Position numbers and translations under genes: made by a program
Notes under the pieces: generated by a model
Databases searched by the model: none
The model's input: the letters and a program-made list of their open reading frames with translations, nothing else
What the model was told of the DNA's origin: nothing
NCBI RefSeq assembly: GCF_003265705.1
Contig: NW_020312968.1
Coordinates: forward strand, 4,773,184-4,837,183
DNA: 64,000 bases
Reading direction: 5' to 3'
Origin: Callorhinus ursinus
Lineage: Eukaryota; Chordata; Mammalia; Carnivora; Otariidae
Shown here: one piece after another, positions 1-11,171 of the stretch
How the letters are laid out: each line of letters begins with the position of its first letter
Numbering within the stretch: position 1 is the first letter of the stretch

Positions 1-206
1 TTATTTTTTAATTTTTTTTGAGAGAGAGAGAGAGAGCACGCACCAGTGGGGAGTAAAGTGGGGTGCAGAGGGAGAAGGAGAGAGAATTCCAAGCAGACTC
101 CACACGCAGCACAGAGCCCAACACGGGCCTTGATCTCATGACCCTGAGATCATGAGCTGAGCTGAAATCAAGAGTCAGATGCTTAACTGAGCCACCCAGG
201 CGCTCC
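1..206 (-). mobile_element. CAN-SINE, reverse orientation
   Basis: This is a carnivore tRNA-Lys-derived SINE read backwards: a T-rich tail and a GA-rich tract at the left, and the A-box head (complement of GGCGCCTGGGTGGCTCAG, here with one change, GCGCTCC) at about 188-206. The left end may be cut by the window edge, so no target-site duplication can be checked. Confidence 0.9.
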
Positions 207-2374
207 AGCATGTTTGCAATTTTAGATAGTGGGTGAAGGAAGATACTACTGAAAAAAATGACCTTTGAGTCCAAGCTTAAAGGAAGTGAGGGAGGAAGAC
301 ATGCAACTATTTGGAGGAAGAGCATTCTAGGCAGAAGAAAAGGCAAGAGTAAAAGTCTACAAGAAGAAGCTTTTTGGTGTTCCGAAAACAAGGAGGTTGG
401 TGTGGCTAGAAGGAGGGTGCAAGGAGGTAGAGTCACGCAGCCAAGGCTGGATCCGATCTTGCAGGCAACGAATTGTAAGGACTTTCTTTTAGCCTAAGTG
501 AGACAGGAGGCCTTGGGGTCTTTGATTAGAGGACGGACAGGATACTGACAAAGTCATTCTGTGTGTTTAATGAATGGGGCATGAGTAAGGGCAGGTGGCC
601 TGTTATTTGCTATTAGTCTCCCTGGCTGGCAGGTGAGGAGAATGAGACTTGGACATGACCCGCGTCATGAACTCTTAACACAAGCAGAGCAGCAGCATCG
701 ACCACACCTGGGAGCTAGAAATGCAGGCTCTCAGGCCTCACCCCAGACCAGCTGAATCCCAATCTGTGTTTTAGGAGGAGCCTCAAGTGATTCCCATGGC
801 ATTAAAGTTTGAAAAGCCTTGGTAAACCTCTAAGAGAGAACTGTTGTTGAAGCTCATTGATCAGGGGAGAATACTACCAAGGTGATGTTCTAAGGAAATG
901 TTAATTTGGAAGCAAATCAAGAGAGAGGGATTACCAACCAGGAGGAAATTATAACTCGGAAGTGTGGGGCTGAATGGCTGAAGCAAGATAATGACAATAG
1001 GAATGAAAAGGAATTTCTAACAAGGAGTGGAGGGAAGTGTTTTTTAACGAAGGAAAAAGCCTGTAAAATTAAGGCGACGACTAGACATACTGGTGTGTGG
1101 GAAGGGACCATGAGACAGAGAGTTAGATAAAACATGACACTGAATTCTCAAACCTTGGTAAGGAGTAATTGGACCATTCCTGGAAAAAGAGAAGCAAGAA
1201 TGGGGATTGTGAGGATGAGATCCAAATAATTTTCGAATTCCGGAACTGAACTTGGTGGTGGTTGCAAATGTTCAGCAGATAGTCAGGAATCTCTAGGTGG
1301 CGAAGACTTGGAGCGGAAGTACCAGTTTTGGAGTCATTTGCCTGGATGTGCCCACTGAAGCAACAGTGATTGAGATATTGGGGGAGAAGACAGAAAGAAG
1401 ACTGTGCCCACATACCTAGGACCGGCACCCCTTTTAGAAAAGGTAGCAGGCAGAAAAAGGGCAGTCAGCGAGGGAGGAAGAGAGTGTAACATCTCTAAAA
1501 CCAAGGGCAGGGAGAGAGTTTCTATTAGCTACATGCTATGGAGGTTAGGAGAAATCAAAAGAGATGGATCTTAGCAAAAGTCAAATCAAGCTGTTGGTGT
1601 ATTTCAAAGAATGATTTCACAGGAATGAAAGCCAGAGGCTTATAGAGAGGGCGGATGGTCAGGAAACACGATGTTCACCCTCAGAGATGACCCAATTACC
1701 ACAAAGGTAGACAAGATAACCCCATTAGGTAATTATCTGAGAAGATGCACTTATGGACAACTACACATTTATAGATGTATGATTCATATTAGGTATTTTT
1801 ATAACCCATCAACAAATTATATAGATATATGCATGGTTCCAGGATTTGCAAAGCTCTAAATGAAAGTCAAACTTCAGACAAGATATATTTCCTCTTGGCC
1901 TTTTCGAAAAACCTGATTAGATTTTTTTTGGTCACACTTTATCTGATCAGTGCACACTTTTACTGTGGCTCTTACTGTTTTAATTGCTGGTGACTTAGTG
2001 TAAGAGATCCGTTTTTGTTTGTTGTTTGTTTACTTGTTTGTTTCAGCTCCTCTTTGCTGCTCATCAAGAGTTACTCCAACAGTGACTCCATTGTTATGGA
2101 GTGTTAATGGCTGCGTGAAACAATCAGGCCTGTGTAAATGACCGTCACATGACCAAGAACTAGGGCTTTGTGGGGCCAAATGTCACTCAGTGATGCCAAG
2201 TCAAAAGAATGCGTTAAGAGCTGCCCTTGCAGTAAAAATCACTCATGTATCACTCATGGGATACATTCTGTCAGAATCATAGTCATAATAGATTTTATTT
2301 AAGTAAATATTTGACACCGTTCTATTCAATGGCTTCTTAAAGATTAAATATGCCAAAATATATCTTCCTTTACC
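207..2374. other. No gene seen; contains one MER5-like relic
   Basis: No splice-bounded exon, CpG island or recognisable protein was seen on either strand. Short open frames here have no recognisable similarity or start context. The only assigned element is the MER5-like stretch near 680-830. Confidence 0.5.
680..830 (+). mobile_element. MER5-like hAT-Charlie relic
   Basis: The text runs from CAGCAGCATCGACCACACCTGGGAGC through AATGCAGGCTCTCAGGCC to ATTAAAGTTTGAAAAGCC, which is the familiar order of the MER5 non-autonomous hAT transposon. The copy is old and diverged. The assignment is by eye. Confidence 0.65.
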
Positions 2375-2387
2375 AAAGAAAATGTGG

Positions 2388-2575
2388 TGGCGCCTGGGTG
2401 GCTCAGTCGTTAAGTGCCTGCCTTCGGCTCAGGTCATGATCCCAGGGTCCTGGAATCTAGCCCTGCATCAGGCTCCCTGCTCCGCGGGAAGCCTGCTTCT
2501 CTCTCCCACTTCCCCTGCTTGTGTTCCATCTCTCACTGTGAAATAAGTAAATAAAAATCTAAAAAAGAAAGAAAG
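2388..2575 (+). mobile_element. CAN-SINE, forward
   Basis: The head GGCGCCTGGGTGGCTCAGTCG lies at the left, followed by the body, AAATAAGTAAATAAAAATCT and an A/G-rich tail. The 13-bp duplication AAAGAAAATGTGG flanks it at 2375-2387 and 2576-2588, so both ends are firm. Confidence 0.95.
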
Positions 2576-2954
2576 AAAGAAAATGTGGCTGTAAATATGA
2601 AAAAAAGCATGAATATTAAAGTGTTTACAATTCCACTTTTTTTCTAAGAAGCCAGAAAAATGTTTATTGTTGTCTCTCCAGCTCCTTGCAGTGGTGACGA
2701 CTCTGGACTGGCTCATCTCACACTCGTACTTGAGGGGCTGTGTGTGTGTGCGTGCAGATGGATTGGTTGCAGACTCTGGAGAAGAGACCAGGTAGGCAGC
2801 AAGTGTAGTATTTCTTCAGAAATGAAGAAATAAAGGCTTACACTAAATGAGAATAAACAGAAGTTAAAGATAAAATGTTGTAATGAAAATTAGAGAGTTC
2901 CGGTATACTTCTTTCCAAGTCACACTTCTTTGAGCTTAAGATTTGTTCTATTAA

Positions 2955-3055
2955 GTGGGAATAATTATAGTGTCTATCCTATAGTGTTGTTGTGAAGAAT
3001 AAATGAGAAAAATGAATATAAAGCAAACACACAGTGTTTAATAGGTGCTTGAGAA
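2955..3055 (+). mobile_element. MIR fragment
   Basis: TGGGAATAATTATAGTGTCTATCC followed by GTTGTTGTGAAGAATAAATGAG and TTTAATAGGTGCTTGAG matches the 3' half of the ancient mammalian MIR element in order and content. The copy is partial and diverged. Confidence 0.6.
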
Positions 3056-3475
3056 ATGATGGTGGTTATGCTCCTCCCACAAGCTCTCTCCTCCAAAGCA
3101 TTTGTTGGAGAAGAATTGTATTTGCTTTCTCTCCTGTGGAAGGAATTTGGGACAGGGTGGAAGTTGGTAAACCTATGGAATCTTTCTAGAAAGGGAGCCA
3201 AAGCTGTGGGAGAAGGAATGGTCCCCGCCTCCTCCAGACACCCAGTACCGCAGAGGTCTGTGGGTTGTCCGGCAGTGGCAGCATGGATGGGACAGTATGT
3301 GTTCCCCCAGTCAGAGACATTCCCTGCTTGAGTTCAATTGCCAGCTCTAGGCTTTCATTCCCTGTCCGGGTGTTCTGCCTTCCCAGTTTCTTTTGAAGCT
3401 AGATGGGATTCCTTCTCTCTGCCCAAATGCCAGATATGCAGAGTTCATTCCTTTGGGACTTCTCTGCGACTCAGC

Positions 3476-3510
<35 letters not shown>

Positions 3511-5124
3511 CGGCCCAGGGCGAGGGTAAGGATGAAATCAATCAGGACTGAGGTAGCATCCCAGCATGATGCTTAACGCTGGTATTAGGGTTATTGCAGC
3601 TATTAATAAAGCATGAAAAGAGAGAAATTTGATTTGACCACATAAAGGTAATGTTGGTTTTAGGCACTTGCATGTTCTTATCATCTGTGTCTAATTACCT
3701 TGTAACACCACACACACAGACTCAGTTGAACCTGCACCTTGATCATCTGTTCATTTGTGTTTATTATGCTATAATGATAGTAACCTTATAATATTTGTAA
3801 TAAAAAAACAAAGGTAGTGATATTGTATGTTGCTCAAAATAGTTAATATTGTATGTTGCCATAATATGGAGATAATATAATCCTTTGCTGATAATCTCAC
3901 CCCAACTCTAGAGTCTACTTCACAAGCCACCCCTGGAGACTACATTTCTTCCCCCCCCCCTTTTTTTTGAAGACTACATATTTTTAATACTTCTCCGGGA
4001 TGGTGGTTCTTGCCCTTTTCTGTGTGTGTCATTGACCCATTAAGTTAAGCATCTGATGAACCCTAACAGCCTTTTCCCCAGAAAAATGCACATAATCATA
4101 AATTTTACATACAATTCGGGGTTCAGAGAACCTTTGGTTCCCTTAAAATCTACATTAAGAACCTCAGTTGTGGAAGATTCGGAATTTTTTTTCTTTTTGC
4201 ATATGGACAACAGAATAATAATGGCAAATGAGTATTTGGTGCTTACTATGTGCCAGGCACTGTTATAATAATAAACAAGTAAGGTGACTTAAAGCTTGCG
4301 CGTGCATAGCGTTTTTCTCCAACTTCCCAGGTATTTGTTGTAGCCCGACAAAAGGAAATGAGGAGGTAAAGACTTTAAAGTGCTCATCATTTTAGGCATG
4401 CTAAGAGTATGTGAGATTCGCTTAGAGCACTCACTAAATTTCAGAGACAAAGCAATATATGCGTGTAGAGGGAGAAACTCATTGAATTTATTTGGAATGG
4501 TTTTACAGCACTGAAACAGTTCCCACTTGTTTTGGGTGGGGGGAGTAGCCGGGTGGCATGGATGCAACTGAGTTCCTAAAATGAGCTTGGCAATTCGTGG
4601 AAAATACCTCAGGAAGGGTGACAAGAACTCTGAGTCATCAATTTACTTCCAAGTCAGCAATCTAAGGGTTATGAGGAAAATGAAGTTTATAGCATAATAA
4701 ACACAACTGACAGCTAGCTCTGAAGTTCCCTATTCAGCACTGTATTTAAGACCCAGTTTTGGCTTTCCTCAACCACTTGACAGGAAATGCATAATCTACT
4801 TCGCCCTGTTGGTGGAGTGGAATTCCACCTAAAAGAAACCATGTGTTGCAGATACTCTGTCAGGCTTCTGCTCACAAGATACTGCACCATTTATCTAAAT
4901 AAATCTCTGTCATTCCTTTCTCAAATCTGGATGAGATTTCTCTCCCCCACCCCCGCTTCTTCTAGAAGCATTTATGAAGGACTGATCATGTAGTAGTTGC
5001 TCTTTGTAACAACCATCTAAAGAAAAAGAACATTCCGTTGATGACATGTACACGGATTCATTAGTTCTTCCTCATCTTTCCGTACCCGGGGTTTCTAGAA
5101 AAGCGAGAAATTGCAGTTCAAAAT
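3056..5124. other. No gene seen; C tract and a MIR scrap
   Basis: Apart from a 32-base C homopolymer (3477-3508) and a reverse MIR scrap near 4210-4280 (CTTACTATGTGCCAGGCACTG), nothing is recognisable. A TATA-like TATTTAAG at 4743-4750 is discussed as a possible upstream promoter of the small secreted gene, but it is not supported independently. Confidence 0.45.
3477..3508. repeat. Poly(C) homopolymer, 32 bases
   Basis: An uninterrupted run of C follows CTCAGCA and ends at GGCGGCCCAGGG. Homopolymers of this length are error-prone in sequencing, so the exact count is unreliable. The proline-rich and glycine-rich open frames across it are artefacts of the tract. Confidence 0.95.
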
Positions 5125-5140
5125 GGCACTGAAGTTTTTA

Positions 5141-5343
5141 TTGATTTATTTATTTTTAAAGATTTTATTTACTTATTTGACTGAGAGAGCGAGAGAGCAC
5201 AAGCAGGGGGAACAGTAAAGGGAGAGGGAGAGGCAGGCCTCCCAGCGAGCAGGGAGCCAGATGCGGGGCTGGATCCCAGGAGTCTGGGATCATGACCCGA
5301 GCCGAAGGCAGACGCCCAACCATCTGAGCCACCCAGGCGCCCC
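5141..5343 (-). mobile_element. CAN-SINE, reverse
   Basis: A T-rich tail, a GAGAGAG tract and the reversed head GAGCCACCCAGGCGCCCC are present. The 16-bp duplication GGCACTGAAGTTTTTA flanks it at 5125-5140 and 5344-5359. Confidence 0.95.
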
Positions 5344-5359
5344 GGCACTGAAGTTTTTA

Positions 5360-5828
5360 GACTCACGCATGGTGGGGAAGGAAACAAGGCTGAGGGAACC
5401 CAGAGACCCTGCTAATGTTTCCGATTAAACTTTGGAATTATTAAAAAAAAAAAGGATCTAAATGATAACCCATCTTTCAAGGTGAGGCACCGAAATGAAA
5501 AGTAAAAATAAGCCCTTTTGTACTTCAGTGAATATAACCACTAACAAAGTTGGCAGAGGTTCTCAATACATTTTTATTTTATATAACTTAATACCAAAGT
5601 CGAACTCAGGACAGCGTATTCAAGTGCCCATGCCCAGGATTGATGCGGTTCCCTCAGCCGATTTGCTGCAACTCGGGAGCTCAAACAGCTGATGACGACA
5701 GGAGTGTTAATCATTGCCCCGACAGGCATCTTAGTCACAAGTTCCTGCTAAAAGTGAAATCGTCCCCCCTGGTTTAAAAACGGCTAAGAACTTTTTACTA
5801 CGTTCCTGTTGCAATTTCTCCTTTTCAG
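5360..5828 (+). promoter_or_regulatory. Upstream flank and splice acceptor of the candidate secreted gene
   Basis: The interval has no recognised repeat. It ends in a good 3' splice site, TTTCTCCTTTTCAG, at 5815-5828, which implies that at least one non-coding 5' exon lies upstream. A plausible donor, TCAAG|GTGAGG, occurs at 5481/5482. Which upstream exon is used cannot be decided from sequence alone. Confidence 0.35.
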
Positions 5829-5837
5829 GTTAAGCAC

Positions 5838-5994
5838 ATGGAAATTTGTTCAGCAATTCTTTTTACAGCACTATTTCCATTAGTTGCTCCCACAAGCTGG
5901 AGTTTATCAGATTGTGTGGTGGATGGAAACTTCAGGATAAAATTCAATGGCCGAAGGCTGAGTGAAGTTTACCCTGGCTGTGGTTATGAAGAGG
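5838..5994 (+). CDS. Unrecognised secreted protein, coding exon with signal peptide
   Basis: The exon runs from the acceptor at 5828 to the donor GAGG|GTAAGT at 5994/5995 and encodes 52 codons plus one base (phase 1). The ATG at 5838 lies nine bases into the exon, so the 5' UTR is split by an upstream intron, a common layout for small secreted proteins. The start context is C at -3 and G at +4, only fair. The protein opens with a signal-peptide-like stretch (MEICSAILFTALFPLVAPTS), then a charged segment with Cys26 and Cys48 and a dibasic Arg39-Arg40. I do not recognise the family. It lies about 28 kb upstream of TRPM6 in the same orientation. Both splice sites and the signal peptide argue for a real exon, but a decayed gene remains possible. 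Confidence 0.55.
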
Positions 5995-6386
5995 GTAAGT
6001 GAATGAACCTCTTTGTTGCTCTTGTGTTTATTTTCTCTTATGCTAGATTTTATATGCCATAAAATGCAAAAGGCATACTCTTGTAATTACAATTAACCAT
6101 TTAGATTTGCTTGATGATTGTTTTTAAGTGATCACAAGCCAAAACCAAGAAATTAAAACACACAATTAAGCATGCATGCCAAACAAAATTGCTTCAGTTT
6201 CCTCTTGAAAAAAATATATTAATTAAACAGCTTGTTTAGTTAATTGAACTGTTAGTGAAATGTCTTTCTGCACTGATGGAAAGTTGAACTGTTCAGTAAA
6301 TAGATTTCTTCAAGGCCTAAAACAGTCCTGGGCACATAAAAGATTTTGTGGAAATAGCTAATAATTATTTCTCTCTCTTTTTTTAG

Positions 6387-6490
6387 TCTGCACTACATTA
6401 ATGGGCTTTAGGAGGTGTTTTCCAGTCATTTGCATAAAATCTTATGTACTTGATACATTAGCGATGAATGAAAAAGGAAGTAGAAGATAA
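6387..6490 (+). CDS. Candidate terminal exon of the unrecognised secreted protein
   Basis: A strong acceptor (CTCTCTCTTTTTTTAG, ending 6386) lies 392 bp after the donor at 5994. Joined in phase 1, the frame stays open for 34 residues to TAA at 6488-6490. It adds Cys54, Cys63 and Cys68 within VCTTLMGFRRCFPVIC, and it ends in a second and a third Arg-Arg pair (61-62 and 85-86). The joined product would be 86 residues, about 66 after signal removal, with five cysteines. An open frame of this length can occur by chance, so the exon rests on phase match, acceptor quality and cysteine content. Alternatively, the gene continues to other exons further downstream. No obvious polyadenylation signal lies close to the stop; AATAAA near 6655 is inside an L1M relic. 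Confidence 0.35.
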
Positions 6491-6599
6491 GGTTTTTACT
6501 TGAAAATAATTTCACTTCTTTCCCACTATGATTCAAACTATGATTTCATTTTTGAGAATATTAATGAACACTTTTCTTCTGAGAGTTCAAAAAACTACT

Positions 6600-6960
6600 G
6601 AGATAACACATGTTTTACAATATTGCCCAGCATTGTGAAAACCTGGAAACAACCAAATAAATGTTCATGAACAGGATGGTGGCTAAATACACTGGAATAC
6701 TACATAATCCATAAAAAAGAATGAAGAGAATCTGTATTTATTAACATGAAACCAGACCAAATTATACTGCTAAGTTAAAAAAAGCAAGTTTCTAAAAATA
6801 ATACGTTAGTTAAATATAGCATATTTTCACTTTTTTTTTTGTAAAAACAAATACCACTATCTACATACAAGTTTGTAGTAATATTCACCAAACCATTTAC
6901 AGTGGCTACTTTTGGGGTGCTGAATACGAAAGTTTTCTATCTACTCTGTAGTTATTAGAA
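6600..6960 (+). mobile_element. L1M 3' end relic
   Basis: CACTGGAATACTACATAATCCATAAAAAAGAATGAAG followed by CTGCTAAGTTAAAAAAAGCAAG is the characteristic junction of ORF2 and the 3' UTR in old L1M elements. It is diverged, and the boundaries are approximate. Confidence 0.7.
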
Positions 6961-8665
6961 TGCAAGTAGTAGGGATATTGTTTTATTTACTGCTAAAACC
7001 TCAGTGTATATAAATAATTGTGTTTGGTAGATAATAGGCATGCAATAAATAGTGATGACTGAATGAATACATGAATGAAGAGATTTCTGTAATACTTAAA
7101 TTATTTAGAGTTGGCATGCGTAACTTGTAAGCAAATAAAATCCACAAAATACCTTAATTTTTTAAGGATAAAAAGTGATTCAGAACAACTTCCAAAGCCT
7201 CTAATACTTCTTTCCCACTTTTTGTAATACTTTCCTTCCTTTTCCTAGCTAATTTTGGTTCAAAGGAAAATGAAAATGTTGTAGTGCCTATGCTCACTTA
7301 AGATTTCCTGCCGAGGCTTCTTACTTTGGGTTTGATGTCTGCCCTTAGAAATCTGCGCATCTCACATCCCAGATTGCTGCTTATCTTCTTATGTGCATGC
7401 CATCTTTCCAATCTGATATACAGACCTTGAAGATACAGACCCTGTCTCACAGTCTTTTCTGTCCTCGATACTTAGCACAGGGCCTCACTAGCAGTAGGGG
7501 GATAGTTTTGTTGCTGGGTATTCCTTCCACAAACATCTGTGCAGTTCTTAATGATGGAGTACTACTGGAACCCCTCCTCATAAGCCAAGCATTGCATACA
7601 ATAGGCACCCAGTGCATGTCTGTTGAATGAATCACTGGGGCTTGATTCTGGCACATAATCTCTGCATGCACAGGTGATGAGATTTGGTTTTGAGGGAGGT
7701 GGGAGGAGGCTGTATCAGTCTGGGATCGTTTTCATTGCCGATAATAGAACAGCTGACTAAACTGGCAGAAGCAGAAGAGAAAGGGAATTTATTGGCGCCC
7801 ACGGCAGTTTAATAGTGCAGCTGGCATGAGAAGTAGCTAGACACTGTGCCTCAAAAGGACATCTCTGTCTCTGTCTTATTCTGTTCTCAGAGAGATTGTG
7901 AAATAGCTCTTCTCTTTGAGAATTCTCTTTGAGATTGTAAAATAGCTGCCCAAATCTCTTCAAACCGTTTTTCAAACCATATTCTTTTGATTCCAATCCA
8001 GAGTAAACCAACACTAAGTGTAGCCAGGAGACTTCATGTGTACTGGTTTCATGAGCTTCCAGGGCTAGGGGGAAAGCCTCAGGCAGGCCCCGTGGACTGA
8101 GGGGACAGGTAGGGCCCCAAGGAAAAAGCAAGCCTGTTGCCATAGGAAAGGGGAATGGATGTCTGAGAGTTGAATAGCAAAGGTCAAATGCAAAGGAAGA
8201 TGACTATATATCATTCTTTTGTCTTCCACGCTCCCTAAATATATACAAATGTGAGTAACAGATACAAGAACCAATCAACTCTAGCTCTGTAAAGACGTGC
8301 ACATCGGCACTAACTGTTACAAAGGTGGCAGATGGAAAGACGGAGTGAGGGGCTATCTGAATTGATTAAAGCCAGAATCCTAATGTAGAGCAATGATTCT
8401 CAAATTTGTTCCATACTGAAATTATCTGGGGATAATTCTAATGCCCATGCCACTCTTTGTAACCATTATATCAGAGTATCTAGTGTCAGGACCCAAGCTT
8501 CAGTACTTTTAGGCTCCTGAGTAAATTGTATCGCAGCCAAGTTTGAGAGCCAGTGGTCAAGAGAGATACCAGGGAGGATTTAAAGTAGTTTTAGAGGTAC
8601 CTGAAAGTGTGCTTTGAATATAGTAGGTCCTCAATAAATAATCCAATAATGGGATTTACAGGAGG
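6961..8665. other. No gene seen; L2-like and MER5-like relics
   Basis: At 7310-7640 there is L2-like text (CACAGTCTTTTCTGTCCTCG, then TTAGCACAGGGCCT and TGTTGAATGAATCA). A MER5-like relic occupies about 8390-8565. The remainder, including a short local duplication of GAGATTGTAAAATAGCT near 7893-7953, is unassigned. No exon is supported. Confidence 0.45.
8390..8565 (+). mobile_element. MER5-like hAT-Charlie relic
   Basis: It begins AGAGCAATGATTCTCAAATT and ends AAGTTTGAGAGCCAGTGG, giving the inverted-end look of MER5-type hAT elements. The interior is strongly diverged. Identified by eye. Confidence 0.5.
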
Positions 8666-8680
8666 AAAAGAACATGACTG

Positions 8681-8867
8681 GGGCGCCTGGGTGGCTCAGT
8701 CGTTAAGCGTCTGCCTTTGGCTCAGGTCATGATCCCGGGGTCCTGGGATCGAGCCCCGCATCGGGCTTCCTGCGCCACGGGAAGCCTGCTTCTCCCTCTC
8801 CCACTCCCCCTGCTTGTGTTCCTTCTCTCTCTCTCTGTGTCAAATAAATAAATAAAATATTAAAAAA
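8681..8867 (+). mobile_element. CAN-SINE, forward
   Basis: The element is complete, with head GGGGCGCCTGGGTGGCTCAG, CT-rich tract and AAATAAATAAATAAAATATT tail. The 15-bp duplication AAAAGAACATGACTG lies at 8666-8680 and 8868-8882. Confidence 0.96.
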
Positions 8868-8882
8868 AAAAGAACATGACTG

Positions 8883-9228
8883 AGCACAGCAGGGGGCTCT
8901 TTGTGAACTGGCTACTGTGTGTAGGCATCACATTCATTTCTCCACATATATTTCTCCCTTAAAAAATATATACCTCTATTTACAGTGAGGAACTAGAGGT
9001 TCAAACAGATAAAACTTGCCAAAAGGCCAACCAATGAGTAAAATATGTCTGTTGGGCCCCAAATTGCATATTTTCTCACATCACTACAATTGCAAATGTC
9101 AGACATGGGTTTAAAGGTAAACTCAGATGTTGGATGTAGCAACTAAATTTATCTGACTGAAGATAGAGCATACAGAACAGGCATGAAGGAGGTTCTGAAA
9201 AATTGACAAAGGGGACACTATCCACAGC
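8883..9228. other. Unassigned intergenic DNA
   Basis: There is a weak MIR-like phrase near 8925-9045 (text resembling the reverse MIR core), but it is too diverged to call. No gene is seen. Confidence 0.4.
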
Positions 9229-9450
9229 ATGGTTTTAGGGCCCATGGGCCAAATCCAGTCCACAGCTGCCTTTGTAAACAAAATCTTATTGGGACACAGC
9301 CGTGTTCACTGTTTACATATTGTCTACAGCTGCCTTTGTGCTAAGATAGCAGAGCTGAGCAGTCAGGACAGATACCATATGGCTTGCAGAGCCCAATATA
9401 TTTACTACCTAGCACTTCACCGAAAAAGTCTGCTGACCTGTGACCTAGAG
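9229..9450 (+). mobile_element. hAT-Charlie-type DNA transposon relic
   Basis: GGGCCCATGGGCCAAATCCAGTCC, then AAATCTTATTGGGACACAGCC, GTTTACATATTGTCTACAGCTGC and AAAAAGTCTGCTGACC follow the order of a common non-autonomous hAT element of mammals. The open frame across it is transposon text, not a gene. Confidence 0.6.
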
Positions 9451-11111
9451 TTTACATTTTTGTGTGATCAGCAGTTCTGGGAAGGGATGAGATTGCCATT
9501 ATCAATTCAGGACTGATAATAACTCTTAGTGCTGTATGAGTAGGATTCTCCAAGCATCCACTCATTCATTCAATCAGTTAACATTTCATTTCTTGAGCCT
9601 TTACAAAGTGCCAGACACCCTGAACTCATAGTCTATTAGGCAGATAAAACAGTTGAAATACGGTGCAATAAATTCTACAGTGAAAAATAGGATAATGAGA
9701 TATGGTAACTTTTCTCTCTGCCTCTAGGCTACATGAGGACAGGCTTGGGTTCTGTTTTAGCTTATCATTGTGCGCTCAGCTTCTAGCAGAGTGCCCAGCG
9801 GGTCGTGGTAGGGGATCAGTAAGCATTTGATGAATGAACTAATGAATCAGTTAATATGATAGAGGTAACCATAGGATGCCAGGAGAACACACATAACCCA
9901 AACTCTGATAGGATGAGGTCAGGTTATGCAGCTGAAGAAGCCGAAGAACTGAAGGCGGGTGGGGACAGCAAAGACAGCAGGATTGTAGGAGTTCAGTGGC
10001 CTCACCTTGGTGGTCGCCTGCAAAGTCTACCCCCCTGGAACTGGAGGGAAAGAGAACTGTGAGCCTGAGCAGTATTTGGTGGGAGATTTGATGTGATAAA
10101 TAAAATAGAAAACTCTGTCTGGTTCCTGACTCAAACACCTCCAGAAGCTTCCTGCTGTCTACAGGATAAGATCAAGTCCTCTAGAACTTGTTTTCTGCTA
10201 ATTCAATTTTATTGCCCTTACTTCCTTATGTCAGTTCCCAGTGTCTAGTTTGATGCTTTCTGATTGCACTTCATTTGGTCTTAACTCTGCTTTGTAAAAA
10301 GATATGCTTCCCCCTTAAGATGTCCCTTCCTCTCTCTCTAATCTCTATTGCTCATCCTATAAGGCCCAACATAACTATGGCCCTTCAGGCAGATTTTTCC
10401 CACCCACCCTGAGCCTCCTCGCTGATGTGTCATCTATGGATTCCATCACACATTCATACCCACCGTTCACTCTCAGATTTAGTAATCAGGACCGCGGCGG
10501 GTTGGTTTGAGCCATTTCATGGGCTAATGCTTTGTAGGAAGCTTCATTAGAATGTGGGTTTCCAGAAAGAGGGAGCATGAGAGGTTTCCCTCATATTCTC
10601 TTAGTACCCAGAACAATATGTACACAATATTTGAGCAGACACTTAAGTACTTATTGAATAAATACACGAATGAGTCAGATGAATAAAAAGTTATGAGGTT
10701 GGAAATACTGCCAAAGAAGGGAAGTCAGAGAATGGAAAATAATTAGAGGAGATGCTTATAGGATAGGGAAATAATTAGTACTTTGTAATTAGAGGTATTC
10801 TCAAAAAGTATAGGTTTTGAGGGAAAATATTTAAGTTTATTTAAAAAAAATTTTAGTAGAAATTCAGATGTGGAGAAATGAGTTAATCAACTTCTCTGTT
10901 CAGGGCACTTAATCATCACTGATCTGTGTAAGGTACTGTTCTTGTTTTTATGTATTCGTTTGTTTATTTACTTACGTATGTTTTCCTTACTGTCGTCTTT
11001 ACCTATTGCCATTCTGCGTCACTACCACAGGAGTGGCTCTTATGTGGTTAATGCGTATCCTCTTTTTGTGTCTGTTTTTGAAAACTGTTTGTTTTTTAAC
11101 ATGTATTTAAA
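9451..11111 (+). other. L2-like relics, otherwise unassigned
   Basis: At 9720-9840 and 10130-10660 there are L2-type stretches: CTCCTCGCTGATGTGTCATC and pyrimidine-rich codon-like text, ending in ATTGAATAAATACACGAATGAG. No conserved exon or CpG island is seen. The interval ends at the insertion point of the CCDC34 retrocopy. Confidence 0.45.
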
Positions 11112-11171
11112 ACATTTATATATGAGGCACGTCCCCGCTGCGCCTCCGCCGGTTTGAACTTGGCGGGCCCG

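Noticed and set aside
11154..11171. Extension of the CCDC34 retrocopy frame upstream to a TTG codon
   Set aside because: The parent protein starts at the ATG at 11172, and TTG is not a credible start here.
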